64,000 bases of DNA from Bacteroidales bacterium (lineage in GTDB: Bacteria > Bacteroidota > Bacteroidia > Bacteroidales > UBA932), in NCBI GenBank assembly GCA_017546605.1, contig JAFYSH010000022.1:62001-126000 (forward strand). The letters run 5' to 3'. The position numbers were made by a program, and so were the translations under genes. Below the pieces are notes generated by a model, which saw only the letters and a program-made list of their open reading frames with translations, was not told where the DNA came from and did not search any database. Within the stretch, counting starts at the first letter, position 1. Every line of letters begins with the position of its first letter. Positions 46,714-55,762 of this stretch are shown piece after piece.

Positions 46714-47183
46714 TAGTCTTCATCCGATGCTGCCGCATCCGACTCAAAAACACTCTCTACCTCGGGCAAATCTCCCAAGTCTTCACTTTCTGCCGCAAAT
46801 TGGGAAGGTGCCAATCCTTTTTCCAGAACCGTCCGCGGATAAGAAGCCCAAGGCGTCTCATCCACCTGTGCTACATAGACAAGTTGAATAAACCGTCCGT
46901 GATTCAAATCAAACACATAATTCAAGACGGTTTCACCCCGTTCCAGCGTTTTCTCCAACGAAACGGAATCCATAGAACCATCTCCCATGTCGAAAAGACC
47001 ATACTCACTGCAGAGCACCCCATCCGCATCCAAGGCTTCAAAGAGCACCATTTGATCCGGAGCAAAGCCTAAATCAAAACGCAAATACTCGTGCAACTTG
47101 TATAATTTTGTACTACTCTTGACCTCATATTCCCGCAAAAAACCTTTGTTTCCAGGAACGACTGCTTTGTACTTTAGTATCAT
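46713..47183 (-). CDS. pRiA4b ORF-3-like protein
   Basis: A 156-aa protein with the pattern of the plasmid pRiA4b ORF-3/IS1096 TnpR-like family (MILKYKAVVPGNKGFLREYEV...YKLHEYLRFDLGF...DETPWASYPRTVLEKG), which often occurs as a chromosomal protein of unknown role. It ends in an acidic tail (SDAAASDED). The open frame extends to 47297, but a strong promoter at 47211-47241 would start transcription near 47205, so ATG 47183 is the real start. It is coupled to miaA by a one-base overlap. Confidence 0.7.
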   Translation of the reverse strand: MILKYKAVVPGNKGFLREYEVKSSTKLYKLHEYLRFDLGFAPDQMVLFEALDADGVLCSEYGLFDMGDGSMDSVSLEKTLERGETVLNYVFDLNHGRFIQLVYVAQVDETPWASYPRTVLEKGLAPSQFAAESEDLGDLPEVESVFESDAAASDED

Positions 47184-47210
47184 TTCGACAATCTCTTTTT
47201 TACTACCCTT

Positions 47211-47241
47211 CAAAGGTACGACTTTTTGGAGAATCCACAAA
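47211..47241 (-). promoter_or_regulatory. Promoter of pRiA4b-like/miaA operon (TTTG-N19-TACCTTTG)
   Basis: Read on the minus strand, TTTG (47241-47238), a 19-base spacer and TACCTTTG (47218-47211) match the Bacteroidetes consensus exactly. The predicted start lies about 20 bases before ATG 47183. A weaker plus-strand candidate for yigZ (TTTG at 47225 and TACTTTTA at 47249) overlaps it. Confidence 0.75.
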
Positions 47242-47265
47242 TTTTGGCTACTTTTACCCTTTGAT

Positions 47266-47904
47266 ATGAGCGCGACAGAAAAACCCCTCACCGACACCTA
47301 CAAAAGCATTTCAGCAGCTGCTCAAGGCAGTTATAAGGACAACGGAAGCAAGTTCCTGGCCTTTGCTTTTCCCGTCGAGACGGAGGCCCAGATCAAAACA
47401 CATGTTGATGCTCTCAAAAAGACTTATTTTGATGCCCGACATCACTGCTATGCCTATCGGTTAGGACATACTGGAGCCCAATGGCGGGCCAACGATGACG
47501 GCGAACCTTCTTCATCGGCCGGACGTCCCATTTTAGGACAACTCCTGTCCAACGAGCTAAGTGACATTCTGGTCGTCGTCGTCCGCTATTTTGGAGGCAT
47601 CAAGCTGGGCATTCCCGGCCTGATCAGAGCCTACAAAGAATCCACCCTGGATGCCCTCCAACAAGCTACCATTGTTGAAAAGGTTGCCGGCACCCATTAC
47701 ACCATCCGCTTCCCGTACGAAGGCATGAACAACGTAATGAAAGTCCTCAAGGACCTCTCCCTGGAACCCACCCAGCAGCAATATGACCTGGAATGTTCCA
47801 TGCAAGTACGAGTAAGACTCCGAGACGAATCCACTTTCATTGAGCGCGTTACAAAAGCTGGCGCTCAAATTGGACCCAAAGACACATCAACCCCTATTAT
47901 TTAA
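47266..47904 (+). CDS. yigZ: YigZ/IMPACT family protein
   Basis: A 212-aa member of the YigZ/IMPACT (UPF0029) family. The N-terminal domain has the signature KFLAFAFPVETEAQ, DARHHCYAYRLG, NDDGEPSSSAGRPILGQL and VVVVRYFGGIKLGIPGLIRAY; the C-terminal DUF1949-like ferredoxin fold spans about residues 140-205. The bacterial role is not firmly known; the eukaryotic IMPACT homologue regulates translation stress signalling. The open frame starts at 47098, but ATG 47266 (MSATEKPL) is chosen because the longer form overlaps the divergent gene and promoter. pyrB follows after 16 bases. Confidence 0.9.
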   Translation: MSATEKPLTDTYKSISAAAQGSYKDNGSKFLAFAFPVETEAQIKTHVDALKKTYFDARHHCYAYRLGHTGAQWRANDDGEPSSSAGRPILGQLLSNELSDILVVVVRYFGGIKLGIPGLIRAYKESTLDALQQATIVEKVAGTHYTIRFPYEGMNNVMKVLKDLSLEPTQQQYDLECSMQVRVRLRDESTFIERVTKAGAQIGPKDTSTPII

Positions 47905-47920
47905 TAGCAGAATATAGATT

Positions 47921-48826
47921 ATGGCTAAAAGTTTGATTTCCATCCACGACTTCTCAAAGGAAGAAATCCTCCACATTCTGGAGGTGGCTCGGGAATTTGA
48001 ACAAAACAAATCCCAAACCTTCCTCAGTGACAAAGTCATTGCCTGCATCTTTTTTGAGCCCTCTACCCGAACCCGCTTAAGTTTTGAAACCGCATCCAAC
48101 CGCTTGGGTGCACGGGTCATCGGTTTCCCGGATGCTGGAAACACCAGCGTGCGCAAAGGAGAATCGCTCAAAGACACCATCAAAATGGTATCCAATTATG
48201 CCGACTTGATTGTTATGCGCCACCCGCTGGAAGGCAGTGCCCGTTACGCATCCGAAGTCGCATCGGTTCCGGTCATCAACGCCGGTGATGGAGCCAACCA
48301 ACACCCGACACAAACATTGTTGGACCTTTACTCCATCCTGCAAACCCAAGGCACCCTGGAAAACCTGACCATCAACATGGTCGGCGACCTCAAATACGGA
48401 CGCACCGTTCACTCCCTGCTTCAAGCGATGTCGCACTTTTCCCCCTCATTCATCTTTACGGCTCCTGAAGAACTAAAAATGCCGGAAGAATACAAGAACT
48501 TCTTATCCCAAAAGGAGATCCCCTATTCCGAAACACTGGATCTGAACGAGCACCTGAAAACCACCGACATCCTCTATATGACCCGCGTGCAACAGGAACG
48601 CTTCACAGACCCGATGGAATACGAACGTGTCAAAGACACCTACCGCTTGACGGCCAGATTATTGGAAGGAGTCCGCGACAACATGAAAGTCCTACACCCG
48701 CTACCCCGCCTCACCGAGATTGCCAACGACGTCGATGAGACTCCGTACGCATATTATTTCAAACAAGCCGAGAACGGCGTATATGTCCGCATGGCCATTA
48801 TCGCTTACTTGCTAGGCAAACGCTAA
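47921..48826 (+). CDS. pyrB: Aspartate carbamoyltransferase catalytic subunit
   Basis: PyrB, 301 aa, condenses carbamoyl phosphate and aspartate in the first committed step of pyrimidine synthesis. The carbamoyl-phosphate motif [15 protein letters not shown] is at about residues 46-60, [10 protein letters not shown] at about 98-107 and [15 protein letters not shown] at about 125-139. The HPLPR-type block near 253 is also present. It lies 12 bases upstream of pyrI, so the enzyme should be an allosteric catalytic-regulatory complex. Confidence 0.96.
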   Translation: MAKSLISIHDFSKEEILHILEVAREFEQNKSQTFLSDKVIACIFFEPSTRTRLSFETASNRLGARVIGFPDAGNTSVRKGESLKDTIKMVSNYADLIVMRHPLEGSARYASEVASVPVINAGDGANQHPTQTLLDLYSILQTQGTLENLTINMVGDLKYGRTVHSLLQAMSHFSPSFIFTAPEELKMPEEYKNFLSQKEIPYSETLDLNEHLKTTDILYMTRVQQERFTDPMEYERVKDTYRLTARLLEGVRDNMKVLHPLPRLTEIANDVDETPYAYYFKQAENGVYVRMAIIAYLLGKR

Positions 48827-48838
48827 ATTGTAACCGTT

Positions 48839-49318
48839 ATGGAAAATAGAGAAAAAGAGGTATTGAAAGTCAGCGCCATCAAGAACGGCACCGTACTCGA
48901 TCACATCCCCTCCGAACAATTGTTCCGCGTCATCGATATCCTGCGTCTGAACCTGTCCACCACCCCCATTACCTTCGGGATGAACCTGGACAGCAAGTCC
49001 CTGAAGAGCAAGGCCATCATCAAGATCAGCGACCGCTTCTTCGAAGATGATGAAATCAACCGCATTGCACTGATTGCCCCCAATGCTTCCATGAACATCA
49101 TCCGCAACTTTGAAGTCATTGAAAAACGGGTACTTTCCATCCCGGAAACCATCACTGGCATCGTTCGTTGCATCAACCCGGTATGTGTCACCAACCATCA
49201 GGAAATCGAGACCAAATTTCACACATACGAGAAAGATGGAAAGATCGAATTGCACTGTCACTACTGCGAAAAAACAACTGGTTTGAAAAACTTAAAAATC
49301 ATTACGAATGATCGATAG
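48839..49318 (+). CDS. pyrI: Aspartate carbamoyltransferase regulatory subunit
   Basis: PyrI, 159 aa, is the nucleotide-binding regulatory chain that mediates CTP/ATP control of PyrB. The N-terminal allosteric domain starts VSAIKNGTVLDHIPSEQLFRVIDIL. The C-terminal zinc domain has two Cys pairs, CINPVC (about residues 113-118) and CHYC (about 142-145). Length is normal. The operon is probably yigZ-pyrB-pyrI. No attenuator-like leader is visible upstream of pyrB. Confidence 0.95.
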   Translation: MENREKEVLKVSAIKNGTVLDHIPSEQLFRVIDILRLNLSTTPITFGMNLDSKSLKSKAIIKISDRFFEDDEINRIALIAPNASMNIIRNFEVIEKRVLSIPETITGIVRCINPVCVTNHQEIETKFHTYEKDGKIELHCHYCEKTTGLKNLKIITNDR

Positions 49319-49319
49319 C

Positions 49320-49350
49320 TTGGTAAGATTCAAAAAAATTCATACCTTTG
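49320..49350 (+). promoter_or_regulatory. serC operon promoter (TTG-N20-TACCTTTG)
   Basis: TACCTTTG at 49343-49350 matches TAnnTTTG exactly, and a TTG at 49320-49322 lies 20 bases upstream. Predicted transcription starts near 49357, giving a leader of about 40 bases. This supports ATG 49399 as the serC start, since the upstream candidate at 49348 lies within the promoter. Confidence 0.65.
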
Positions 49351-49398
49351 ACCGTTATTAGAAAAACTATAACAGACTACTATAATTCACACATTTTT

Positions 49399-50472
49399 AT
49401 GAAAAAAGCTTACAATTTCAATGCGGGTCCCTGCGTATTGCCGAAACCCGCTATCGAGGCTGCTATCAACGCCTTGCAAGACTTCAAAGGAACCGGTATG
49501 TCCGTAATCGAAATCTCTCACCGTACCAAAGAGTGGGAAGCTGTTATGGAAGAATGCCGCAGCTTGTGGAAAGAATTGTTGAACATTCCTGACAACTACA
49601 GCGTAGTTTTCTTGGGTGGTGGTGCTAGCCTCCAATTCCTCTATGTAGCTATGAACTTGTTGGAAAACAAAGCTGGTTACTTGGAAACTGGTGTTTGGGC
49701 TAAAAAAGCATTGAAAGAAGCTAAAGGTTTGGGCAACGCTGTTTGCATCGCTTCTTCAGCTGACAAAACTTACAGCTACATCCCGAAAGGATACGAAATC
49801 CCCACCGACTTGGATTACTTCCACATTACCACCAACAACACTATCTACGGTACTGAAATCCACGAAGATATGGACTGCCCCGTTAACTTGGTAGCCGATA
49901 TGTCTTCTGACATCATGAGCCGTCCGGTTGACATCAGCAAATACGCTTTGATCTACGGTGGTGCACAAAAGAACGTAGGTCCTGCCGGTGTAATCTTCGC
50001 AATCATCCGCAACGACGTTCTCGGTAAAGTAAGCCGTTATATCCCCACTATGTTGGACTACAGAACTCACATTGAAGGTGAATCTATGTACAACACTCCT
50101 CCGGTATTCCCGATCTTCGTAATGAACGAAACCTTGAAATGGGTGAAGAGCGTAGGTGGTCTGGAAGTAATCCACAAAATGAACAAAGAAAAAGCAGCTT
50201 TGTTGTACAACGAAATCGACCGCAACTCTTTGTTCGTAGGTACTGCAGCTAAAGAAGACCGCTCTTTGATGAACGTTTGCTTCGTAATGGCTCCGGGTCA
50301 CGAAAACCTCCAAGACGAATTCTTCGCTTTCGCTAAAGAAAGAGGTATGGTAGGTATCAAAGGTCACCGTTCAGTAGGTGGTTTCCGTGCTTCTATCTAC
50401 AACTCTTGCCCGAAAGAAGACGTAGAAGCTTTGGTTGCTTGCATGCAAGAATTTGAACAATTGCACAAATAA
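49399..50472 (+). CDS. serC: Phosphoserine aminotransferase
   Basis: SerC, 357 aa, is a PLP enzyme that converts 3-phosphohydroxypyruvate and glutamate to 3-phosphoserine. The start [13 protein letters not shown] is diagnostic; the PLP lysine is in [12 protein letters not shown] (about residues 189-200); [14 protein letters not shown] near the C-terminus binds phosphate. Codon use is strongly biased (GCT, GGT, CGT, GAA preferred) compared with neighbouring operons, suggesting high expression. It is followed after 14 bases by serA. Confidence 0.96.
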   Translation: MKKAYNFNAGPCVLPKPAIEAAINALQDFKGTGMSVIEISHRTKEWEAVMEECRSLWKELLNIPDNYSVVFLGGGASLQFLYVAMNLLENKAGYLETGVWAKKALKEAKGLGNAVCIASSADKTYSYIPKGYEIPTDLDYFHITTNNTIYGTEIHEDMDCPVNLVADMSSDIMSRPVDISKYALIYGGAQKNVGPAGVIFAIIRNDVLGKVSRYIPTMLDYRTHIEGESMYNTPPVFPIFVMNETLKWVKSVGGLEVIHKMNKEKAALLYNEIDRNSLFVGTAAKEDRSLMNVCFVMAPGHENLQDEFFAFAKERGMVGIKGHRSVGGFRASIYNSCPKEDVEALVACMQEFEQLHK

Positions 50473-50486
50473 GAAATACGAACGAA

Positions 50487-51410
50487 ATGAAAGTACTTGT
50501 AGCTACTGAAAAACCTTTCGCAAAAGCTGCCGTTGATGGCATTCGCGAAATCGTAGAAGGTGCTGGCCACACTTTGGCTCTTCTCGAAAAATACACTTCT
50601 GCTGAAGAATTGTTGAACGCTGTTGCTGATGCAGACGCATTGATCGTTCGTTCAGACAAAGTTACCCGTGACGTAGTAAACGCTGCCAACAACTTGAAAA
50701 TCGTGGTTCGCGCAGGTGCTGGTTTTGACAACCTCGACCTCCCCGCTTGCACCGAAAAAGACATCGTAGCGATGAACACTCCGGGTCAAAACTCCAATGC
50801 AGTTGCTGAATTGGCAGTTGCTATGATGGTGTACATGTCTCGTAACCAATTCACTTCAGGCACTGGTTCTGAATTGAAAGGCAAAACTTTGGGTATCCAA
50901 GCTTACGGTAACGTAGGTCGCTTGGTAGCAAACATTGCCAAAGGTTTCGGAATGAACATTATGGCATTCGACCCCTTCGTTCCTGCAGAAAAAATGGAAG
51001 CTGAAGGTGTAACCGTTGCTGCTACCTTGGAAGACCTCTACAAAAACTCAAATTTCATCTCTTTGCACATCCCTGCAACTCCCCAAACCAAAGGTTCTAT
51101 TGGACGTAACTTGATGTCTTTGATGCCGAAAGGTGGTTGCGTGGTAAATACTGCCCGTAAAGAAGTGATCAACGAAGAAGAATTGATCGCAGTATTGGCA
51201 GAACGCGAAGACTTGAAATACGTAACTGATATTGCTGCTGACAGACAAGCAGAATTGAACGAAAAATTCGGAAAACGCGTATTCGCTACCCCGAAGAAAA
51301 TGGGTGCAGAAACTGCTGAAGCAAACATCAATGCAGGTTTGGCAGCTGCTAACCAAATCGTTAAATTCTTCGCTACTGGCGACACTACTTTCCAACTCAA
51401 TAAAAAATAA
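50487..51410 (+). CDS. serA: D-3-phosphoglycerate dehydrogenase, Bacteroidetes variant
   Basis: SerA-type dehydrogenase, 307 aa, the first enzyme of serine synthesis. It lacks the C-terminal ACT/regulatory domains, so serine feedback of the E. coli type is unlikely. The NAD-binding motif GIQAYGNVGRLVA is at about residues 136-148 and the catalytic Arg in NTARKEV at about 221-227. The usual TPHxGA catalytic His position instead reads TPKKMGAETAEAN (Lys at 270), and the Glu-bearing strand reads VTDIAADRQAEL. I recall this variant as common in Bacteroidetes. Codon use is as biased as in serC. Confidence 0.88.
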   Translation: MKVLVATEKPFAKAAVDGIREIVEGAGHTLALLEKYTSAEELLNAVADADALIVRSDKVTRDVVNAANNLKIVVRAGAGFDNLDLPACTEKDIVAMNTPGQNSNAVAELAVAMMVYMSRNQFTSGTGSELKGKTLGIQAYGNVGRLVANIAKGFGMNIMAFDPFVPAEKMEAEGVTVAATLEDLYKNSNFISLHIPATPQTKGSIGRNLMSLMPKGGCVVNTARKEVINEEELIAVLAEREDLKYVTDIAADRQAELNEKFGKRVFATPKKMGAETAEANINAGLAAANQIVKFFATGDTTFQLNKK

Positions 51411-51418
51411 TCCTAACT

Positions 51419-52660
51419 ATGGTAAAAGTTAAACCCTTTGCAGCGGTTCGCCCGCCCAGAGAAATTGCCAGCGAAGTTGCATCACGTCCTTACGACGTAT
51501 TGAACTCGCAAGAAGCAAAAGCGGAAGCTGGCGAAAAGTCTCTCCTCCACATTATCAAACCGGAGATTGACTTTGACCCCATCGCAGACGAGCACTCACA
51601 ACCCGTTTACGACAAAGCCGTTGAAAACTTCAAAACCTGGCAAGAAAAAGGTTGGTTGGTACAAGATCCCAAGGAATACTACTACGTATATGCTCAAACC
51701 ATGGAAGGCCGTACCCAATATGGCTTGGTAGTTTGCGCAAACGTAGAAGACTACATGACCGGCAAGATCAAGAAACACGAATTGACCCGTAAAGATAAAG
51801 AAGAAGACCGTATGATTCACGTTCGCATCCAAAACGCGAACATTGAACCCGTGTTCTTCGCATACCCTGACAACAACGAAATCAACGAAATCGTTGAACG
51901 CACTGTTAAAGGCAAAGAAGCTGAATACGACTACGTAGCAGAAGACGGCTTCGGCCACCACTTCTGGGTAATCGACAACGATGCTGACATCGCTCGCATT
52001 ACTGAAATCTTCGCTACCATCCCTGCATTCTACGTAGCAGATGGTCACCACCGTACAGCTGCTGCAGCTTTGGTGGGTGAAGAAAAACGCAAACAAAACC
52101 CGAACCACACCGGTGACGAAGAATACAACTTCTTTATGGCCGTTGTGTTCCCGGAAAGCCACTTGAAAATCATTGACTACAACCGTGTAGTGAAGGATTT
52201 GAACGGCATGACTCCGGCTGAGTTCTTGCAAAAATTGGAAGCTGACTTCATCGTAGAAGAAAAAGGTGCTGACATTTACGCTCCGGCAGGTTTGCACAAC
52301 TTCTCAATGTATATGGAAGGCAAATGGTACTCTTTGACTGCAAAAGAAGGTACTTACAACGATGCTGACCCGATCGGTGTTTTGGACGTAACCGTATGCT
52401 CAAACTTGATTTTCGACAAATTGTTGGACATCAAAGACCTCCGTACCTCTAAACGTATTGACTTCGTAGGTGGTATCCGTGGTTTGGGTGAACTCTCACG
52501 TCGCGTTGATTCAGGTGAAATGGTTGCTGCATTTGCTTTGTATCCCGTGTCTATGAAACAACTCATCGACATCGCTGACACTGGCAACATCATGCCTCCG
52601 AAAACCACTTGGTTCGAACCGAAACTCCGCAGCGGTTTGGCAATCCACAAATTGTCATAA
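51419..52660 (+). CDS. DUF1015 family protein in serine operon
   Basis: A 413-aa protein of the DUF1015 family, with the typical start VKPFAAVRPPREIASEVASRPYDVL and the central motif FYVADGHHRTAAA (DGHHR at residues 208-212). The DGHHR loop resembles the nucleotide-binding loop of ParB/SerK-like proteins, so a phosphotransferase acting on serine or phosphoserine is possible; this is inference. It is nine bases downstream of serA, shares its biased codon use, and no serB phosphatase gene is seen here. A strong terminator follows. Confidence 0.85.
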   Translation: MVKVKPFAAVRPPREIASEVASRPYDVLNSQEAKAEAGEKSLLHIIKPEIDFDPIADEHSQPVYDKAVENFKTWQEKGWLVQDPKEYYYVYAQTMEGRTQYGLVVCANVEDYMTGKIKKHELTRKDKEEDRMIHVRIQNANIEPVFFAYPDNNEINEIVERTVKGKEAEYDYVAEDGFGHHFWVIDNDADIARITEIFATIPAFYVADGHHRTAAAALVGEEKRKQNPNHTGDEEYNFFMAVVFPESHLKIIDYNRVVKDLNGMTPAEFLQKLEADFIVEEKGADIYAPAGLHNFSMYMEGKWYSLTAKEGTYNDADPIGVLDVTVCSNLIFDKLLDIKDLRTSKRIDFVGGIRGLGELSRRVDSGEMVAAFALYPVSMKQLIDIADTGNIMPPKTTWFEPKLRSGLAIHKLS

Positions 52661-52681
52661 TCGCCGAGTCGATTCCATAAC

Positions 52682-52713
52682 AAAGGCCAGTCCGCGAGGA
52701 CTGGCCTTTTCAT
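52682..52713. terminator. Bidirectional intrinsic terminator
   Basis: AAAGGCCAGTCC (52682-52693) and GGACTGGCCTTT (52698-52709) form a perfect 12-pair stem closed by a GCGA (GNRA) tetraloop. A T run follows on the plus strand and an A run precedes it, so it can stop both the serC operon and the convergent receptor operon. Confidence 0.9.
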
Positions 52714-52730
52714 TTATCCCCTCTCCGCTA

Positions 52731-54767
52731 TCAGAAAGATATTTGATAACTAATGCTGGGCATGATGGGGAACAAAGAAACTGACTTCCAGAGATGGTCC
52801 TCCGTATCATAAAAAATACTGAAGATGTTATGCCTGTTCATCACATTGTAGATACCCAAGTTTAACTTATGCGTCACACGCGGCTTTTTAAACACAGCAT
52901 AACACCCTACATCCAACCGCATAAAATCCTTCAGGCGAAAATTGTTGACGCCCTCATAAAAATCCAAGTCCACACGATGGTCAGTTCCGGGTAAAATACC
53001 GTCATAGTGAGCTGACTTTACACTCTCCAAATGTCCACTCTGATAAGTAAAGAAAAGGTTCGCTCCTACCTTCCGATTTTCTTCCTCCCAGAACAAGTAG
53101 TCCATGGTAAGGTTCAACACGTGAGGACGATCGTATTTTGCATAAAAAGGAACACCTTTGTTAACCTCCTCAAAATGCCGATCCGTCCGGGAATAAGTAT
53201 AAGCCAAATGATAATTGAACGTTTGACCAACCTTCTGATAAAGGAACTCAATCCCCTTTGAAGTCCCACTACCTGTCTTGATAGACTCAACCCACTGTGT
53301 TGTACCGCTCCCAAAGAACAAAGTCGGTTCTGAAAAATAAACCAAATCCTGCATTGTCTTATAGTATGCCCCCAACGATAGGCTATGTTGACCCAAGCAG
53401 GTCAACAGCCCCAGGTACGCTTGCTGGGAAGTCTCTGGACGGAAGGGCAGATCAGCCGGGATCAACAAATCCAGAGACCAGCCCAAGGGAACCCCTTCTA
53501 ATGTATGATGATATTGAGTCAAATAATCATACGTCGCCTCTATTCCCAACCACGGAGCGATAAAGTACCGTCCTGAAAAGCTGAATTCAGGATTTAGTCT
53601 CCAATAACTGAGCATCCGCAGCTTCTGATCCTCGTTATGATAATAATTCAGGCGCCCTGCAAGCAACAAGTTCACCTTATTATCCCGATCATAACGGACC
53701 TCCCCATAAGCATTGGCAAACAGACTCTGAGCCAACATGGGCTGGACCACGCCCTGTTCTTCCGCACCCAATACTTTGGTAGAGCCAGGCTTGTAGGACA
53801 TATCGGAAAGGCGAACACCAAACTGATAACTCAGACCCGACTCCTGCCACGCCCGATACTTCAAATGGGCTGCCAGTTCCCCAATATCAGAGAACATCCC
53901 CAGTTCATTATATGTACCACCAAACAAGAGATCCCGTCGCTGCTCATTCTGATAATGGTTCAAAGAAAACTGCATGGACAATTCCCGGTTGGTATCCAGA
54001 TCATAGCTCCACTCCAGGTTGCCAATTAAATTTCCCCACCCCATCGACTCATTTCCCGTTTCCGTGGGATAACTGAAACTATCGCTACTGTAGAAAACAC
54101 TTCCTCGTATAGTCTGCCGACTGCCCACGCGCCAGGTCAACTTCCCGAAGGCATCATAAACGCCCACTTTGTAACCATTGATTCCAACGACCAGTGGAGA
54201 CATCCTCGCAGAAGCCACAACAGACAATACATCTTTCACCAAAGGAGCAGATACATACCCACCAAGAATGAAATTACTCACGGAACCCTCTCCTTCCAAG
54301 TGGCTAAAATTCCCATCTTTGGTACGCACCGAGGTATGTGATGCAAGCATATTATAACTGTCCCCACCAAAGCCCCCAACCGTAAAATCCACATCCTTAA
54401 TGATGGAATTAGGGAAGGCCGTCGTCAAGCCCAACAGGTGTGAATACCCGAACAACCGGACTCCATCCAGCGTTACGGCATTGTGTCCAAGATTTCCGCC
54501 CCGCACATAAAAAGCCGAAGAGCCCTCTGACCCTGCCGCAATACCCGGCATCGTCTGAACCATTTTCAGCACATCCCCCTCTCCAGCCACACTGATGATG
54601 CGCCGGCTTGCCTTCAGATCCAAGGAACGAAGCCCGACCTGCTGTACCATTCTCACCTGATCCGCAACGGCATACGCTGTCTCCAAAGTATCAGAAATAC
54701 CTTCCTGTCCCCAAACAGAATTCCACACAAGGAATGTCGCAAAAAATATCACACAAATTCGTTTCAT
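52731..54767 (-). CDS. TonB-dependent outer-membrane receptor, short form
   Basis: A 678-aa outer-membrane protein with a signal peptide (MKRICVIFFATFLVWNSVWGQ), a plug domain (about residues 45-165, containing TMPGIAAGSEGSSAFYVRGGN and TLDGVRLFGYSHLLG) and a beta-barrel ending in an aromatic residue (SISYQISF). Most receptors of this type that sit next to DUF4249 genes carry an N-terminal carboxypeptidase-like domain of about 90 residues; here the mature protein begins almost at the plug. The substrate is unknown. It is the last gene of the accessory operon, 14 bases after the preceding lipoprotein. Confidence 0.88.
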   Translation of the reverse strand: MKRICVIFFATFLVWNSVWGQEGISDTLETAYAVADQVRMVQQVGLRSLDLKASRRIISVAGEGDVLKMVQTMPGIAAGSEGSSAFYVRGGNLGHNAVTLDGVRLFGYSHLLGLTTAFPNSIIKDVDFTVGGFGGDSYNMLASHTSVRTKDGNFSHLEGEGSVSNFILGGYVSAPLVKDVLSVVASARMSPLVVGINGYKVGVYDAFGKLTWRVGSRQTIRGSVFYSSDSFSYPTETGNESMGWGNLIGNLEWSYDLDTNRELSMQFSLNHYQNEQRRDLLFGGTYNELGMFSDIGELAAHLKYRAWQESGLSYQFGVRLSDMSYKPGSTKVLGAEEQGVVQPMLAQSLFANAYGEVRYDRDNKVNLLLAGRLNYYHNEDQKLRMLSYWRLNPEFSFSGRYFIAPWLGIEATYDYLTQYHHTLEGVPLGWSLDLLIPADLPFRPETSQQAYLGLLTCLGQHSLSLGAYYKTMQDLVYFSEPTLFFGSGTTQWVESIKTGSGTSKGIEFLYQKVGQTFNYHLAYTYSRTDRHFEEVNKGVPFYAKYDRPHVLNLTMDYLFWEEENRKVGANLFFTYQSGHLESVKSAHYDGILPGTDHRVDLDFYEGVNNFRLKDFMRLDVGCYAVFKKPRVTHKLNLGIYNVMNRHNIFSIFYDTEDHLWKSVSLFPIMPSISYQISF

Positions 54768-54781
54768 AGCACCTTCTAATA

Positions 54782-55762
54782 CTAATATTCACAGTCAAAT
54801 TGAGGGACAAGTCGAATCATCAACTCCTCGTCAAGTAGAGGTATTGATGGTAAAACAGGGTCGTCTATATAACGTTTCCAATACTGGTCTTGAAAATATT
54901 TGCCGGGTTTCCAGTGCAAAAATACCGCCGGCTGATCCGGGTAATATTTTATCCGGATATAGGGTTCTTCAGGATTTAAGGCAGAAAGATATCCTCGAAT
55001 TTCATCATTTTCCTCATCAATCTCTACATAGGGCAACGAGAAGTCCAAAGTCTTGAATCCCGCACCCATATCCGTTAAATTCATAAGAGTATGAACAGAA
55101 CAAGAGTACCCTTTCCCAGATTGATGCTTATAGACTTGTAGACGAATCCAGTGGACCTGATGACGGGTAGGATCATTTCTACTGAGAGTGACCGAATCAG
55201 AATATAGGACTAATCCTGACTCCCTTTTCAAGAACTCACTAACTGAACCATACTTTGTATACAAAATGGAGTTTCTCTTGCCCCTGATGGCTTGCAACCA
55301 ATCTGAATACAGCAGATTATAGAAAAAAGTAAAATCATAATCCACCTGAAGACAATGATACGAAACGTGGTCCTTCATCAGAAAAATTTGCTCATCAGAA
55401 TTCCAGATTGACAACTCGCCTTTCTCTTCATCATAAACAACCTCTCCGACATCGTACATGCTATAGAAATTATTCTCTTCATAGGTTGAAGATCGCAAAC
55501 TAAAATTGAGATTAACCTTAATTTCTTCGTCTTGGGACTTAAACTCAACAAGCGTTGAGATGACAGCCGTAGTATCCTGAACAGGAGCATATTCATAATT
55601 ACCAGCCAAGGGCAGTCCTACAAGATCCGCGATCTGAAACACCTCCGTTGTATTCTTCTCTACTTCTAAGGGAGATTTCTCACACCCCGAAAGAACAAGG
55701 ATGCACAACGATAGCAGACTCAAATATGAAATAAACAACCTTATCATAATCAACTTATTCAT
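54782..55762 (-). CDS. Uncharacterised lipoprotein, copy A
   Basis: A 326-aa lipoprotein with a signal peptide ending at the lipobox LVLSGC. No family is recognised. Beta-rich composition and the stretch GYLSALNPEEPYIRIKYYPDQPAVFLHW near residues 255-282 resemble the end of the copy at 56800-57705 (VVIRIYPHLEQIVMYWYSRPP), so the two are distant paralogues. It overlaps the upstream DUF4249 gene by eight bases. The start may instead be the Met six residues in (55747). It is probably surface-exposed next to the TonB receptor, which is inference. Confidence 0.7.
   Translation of the reverse strand: MNKLIMIRLFISYLSLLSLCILVLSGCEKSPLEVEKNTTEVFQIADLVGLPLAGNYEYAPVQDTTAVISTLVEFKSQDEEIKVNLNFSLRSSTYEENNFYSMYDVGEVVYDEEKGELSIWNSDEQIFLMKDHVSYHCLQVDYDFTFFYNLLYSDWLQAIRGKRNSILYTKYGSVSEFLKRESGLVLYSDSVTLSRNDPTRHQVHWIRLQVYKHQSGKGYSCSVHTLMNLTDMGAGFKTLDFSLPYVEIDEENDEIRGYLSALNPEEPYIRIKYYPDQPAVFLHWKPGKYFQDQYWKRYIDDPVLPSIPLLDEELMIRLVPQFDCEY

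Noticed and set aside
49351..49398. Riboswitch in the serC leader
   Set aside because: The leader is only about 40 bases and AT-rich, with no conserved aptamer-like structure.
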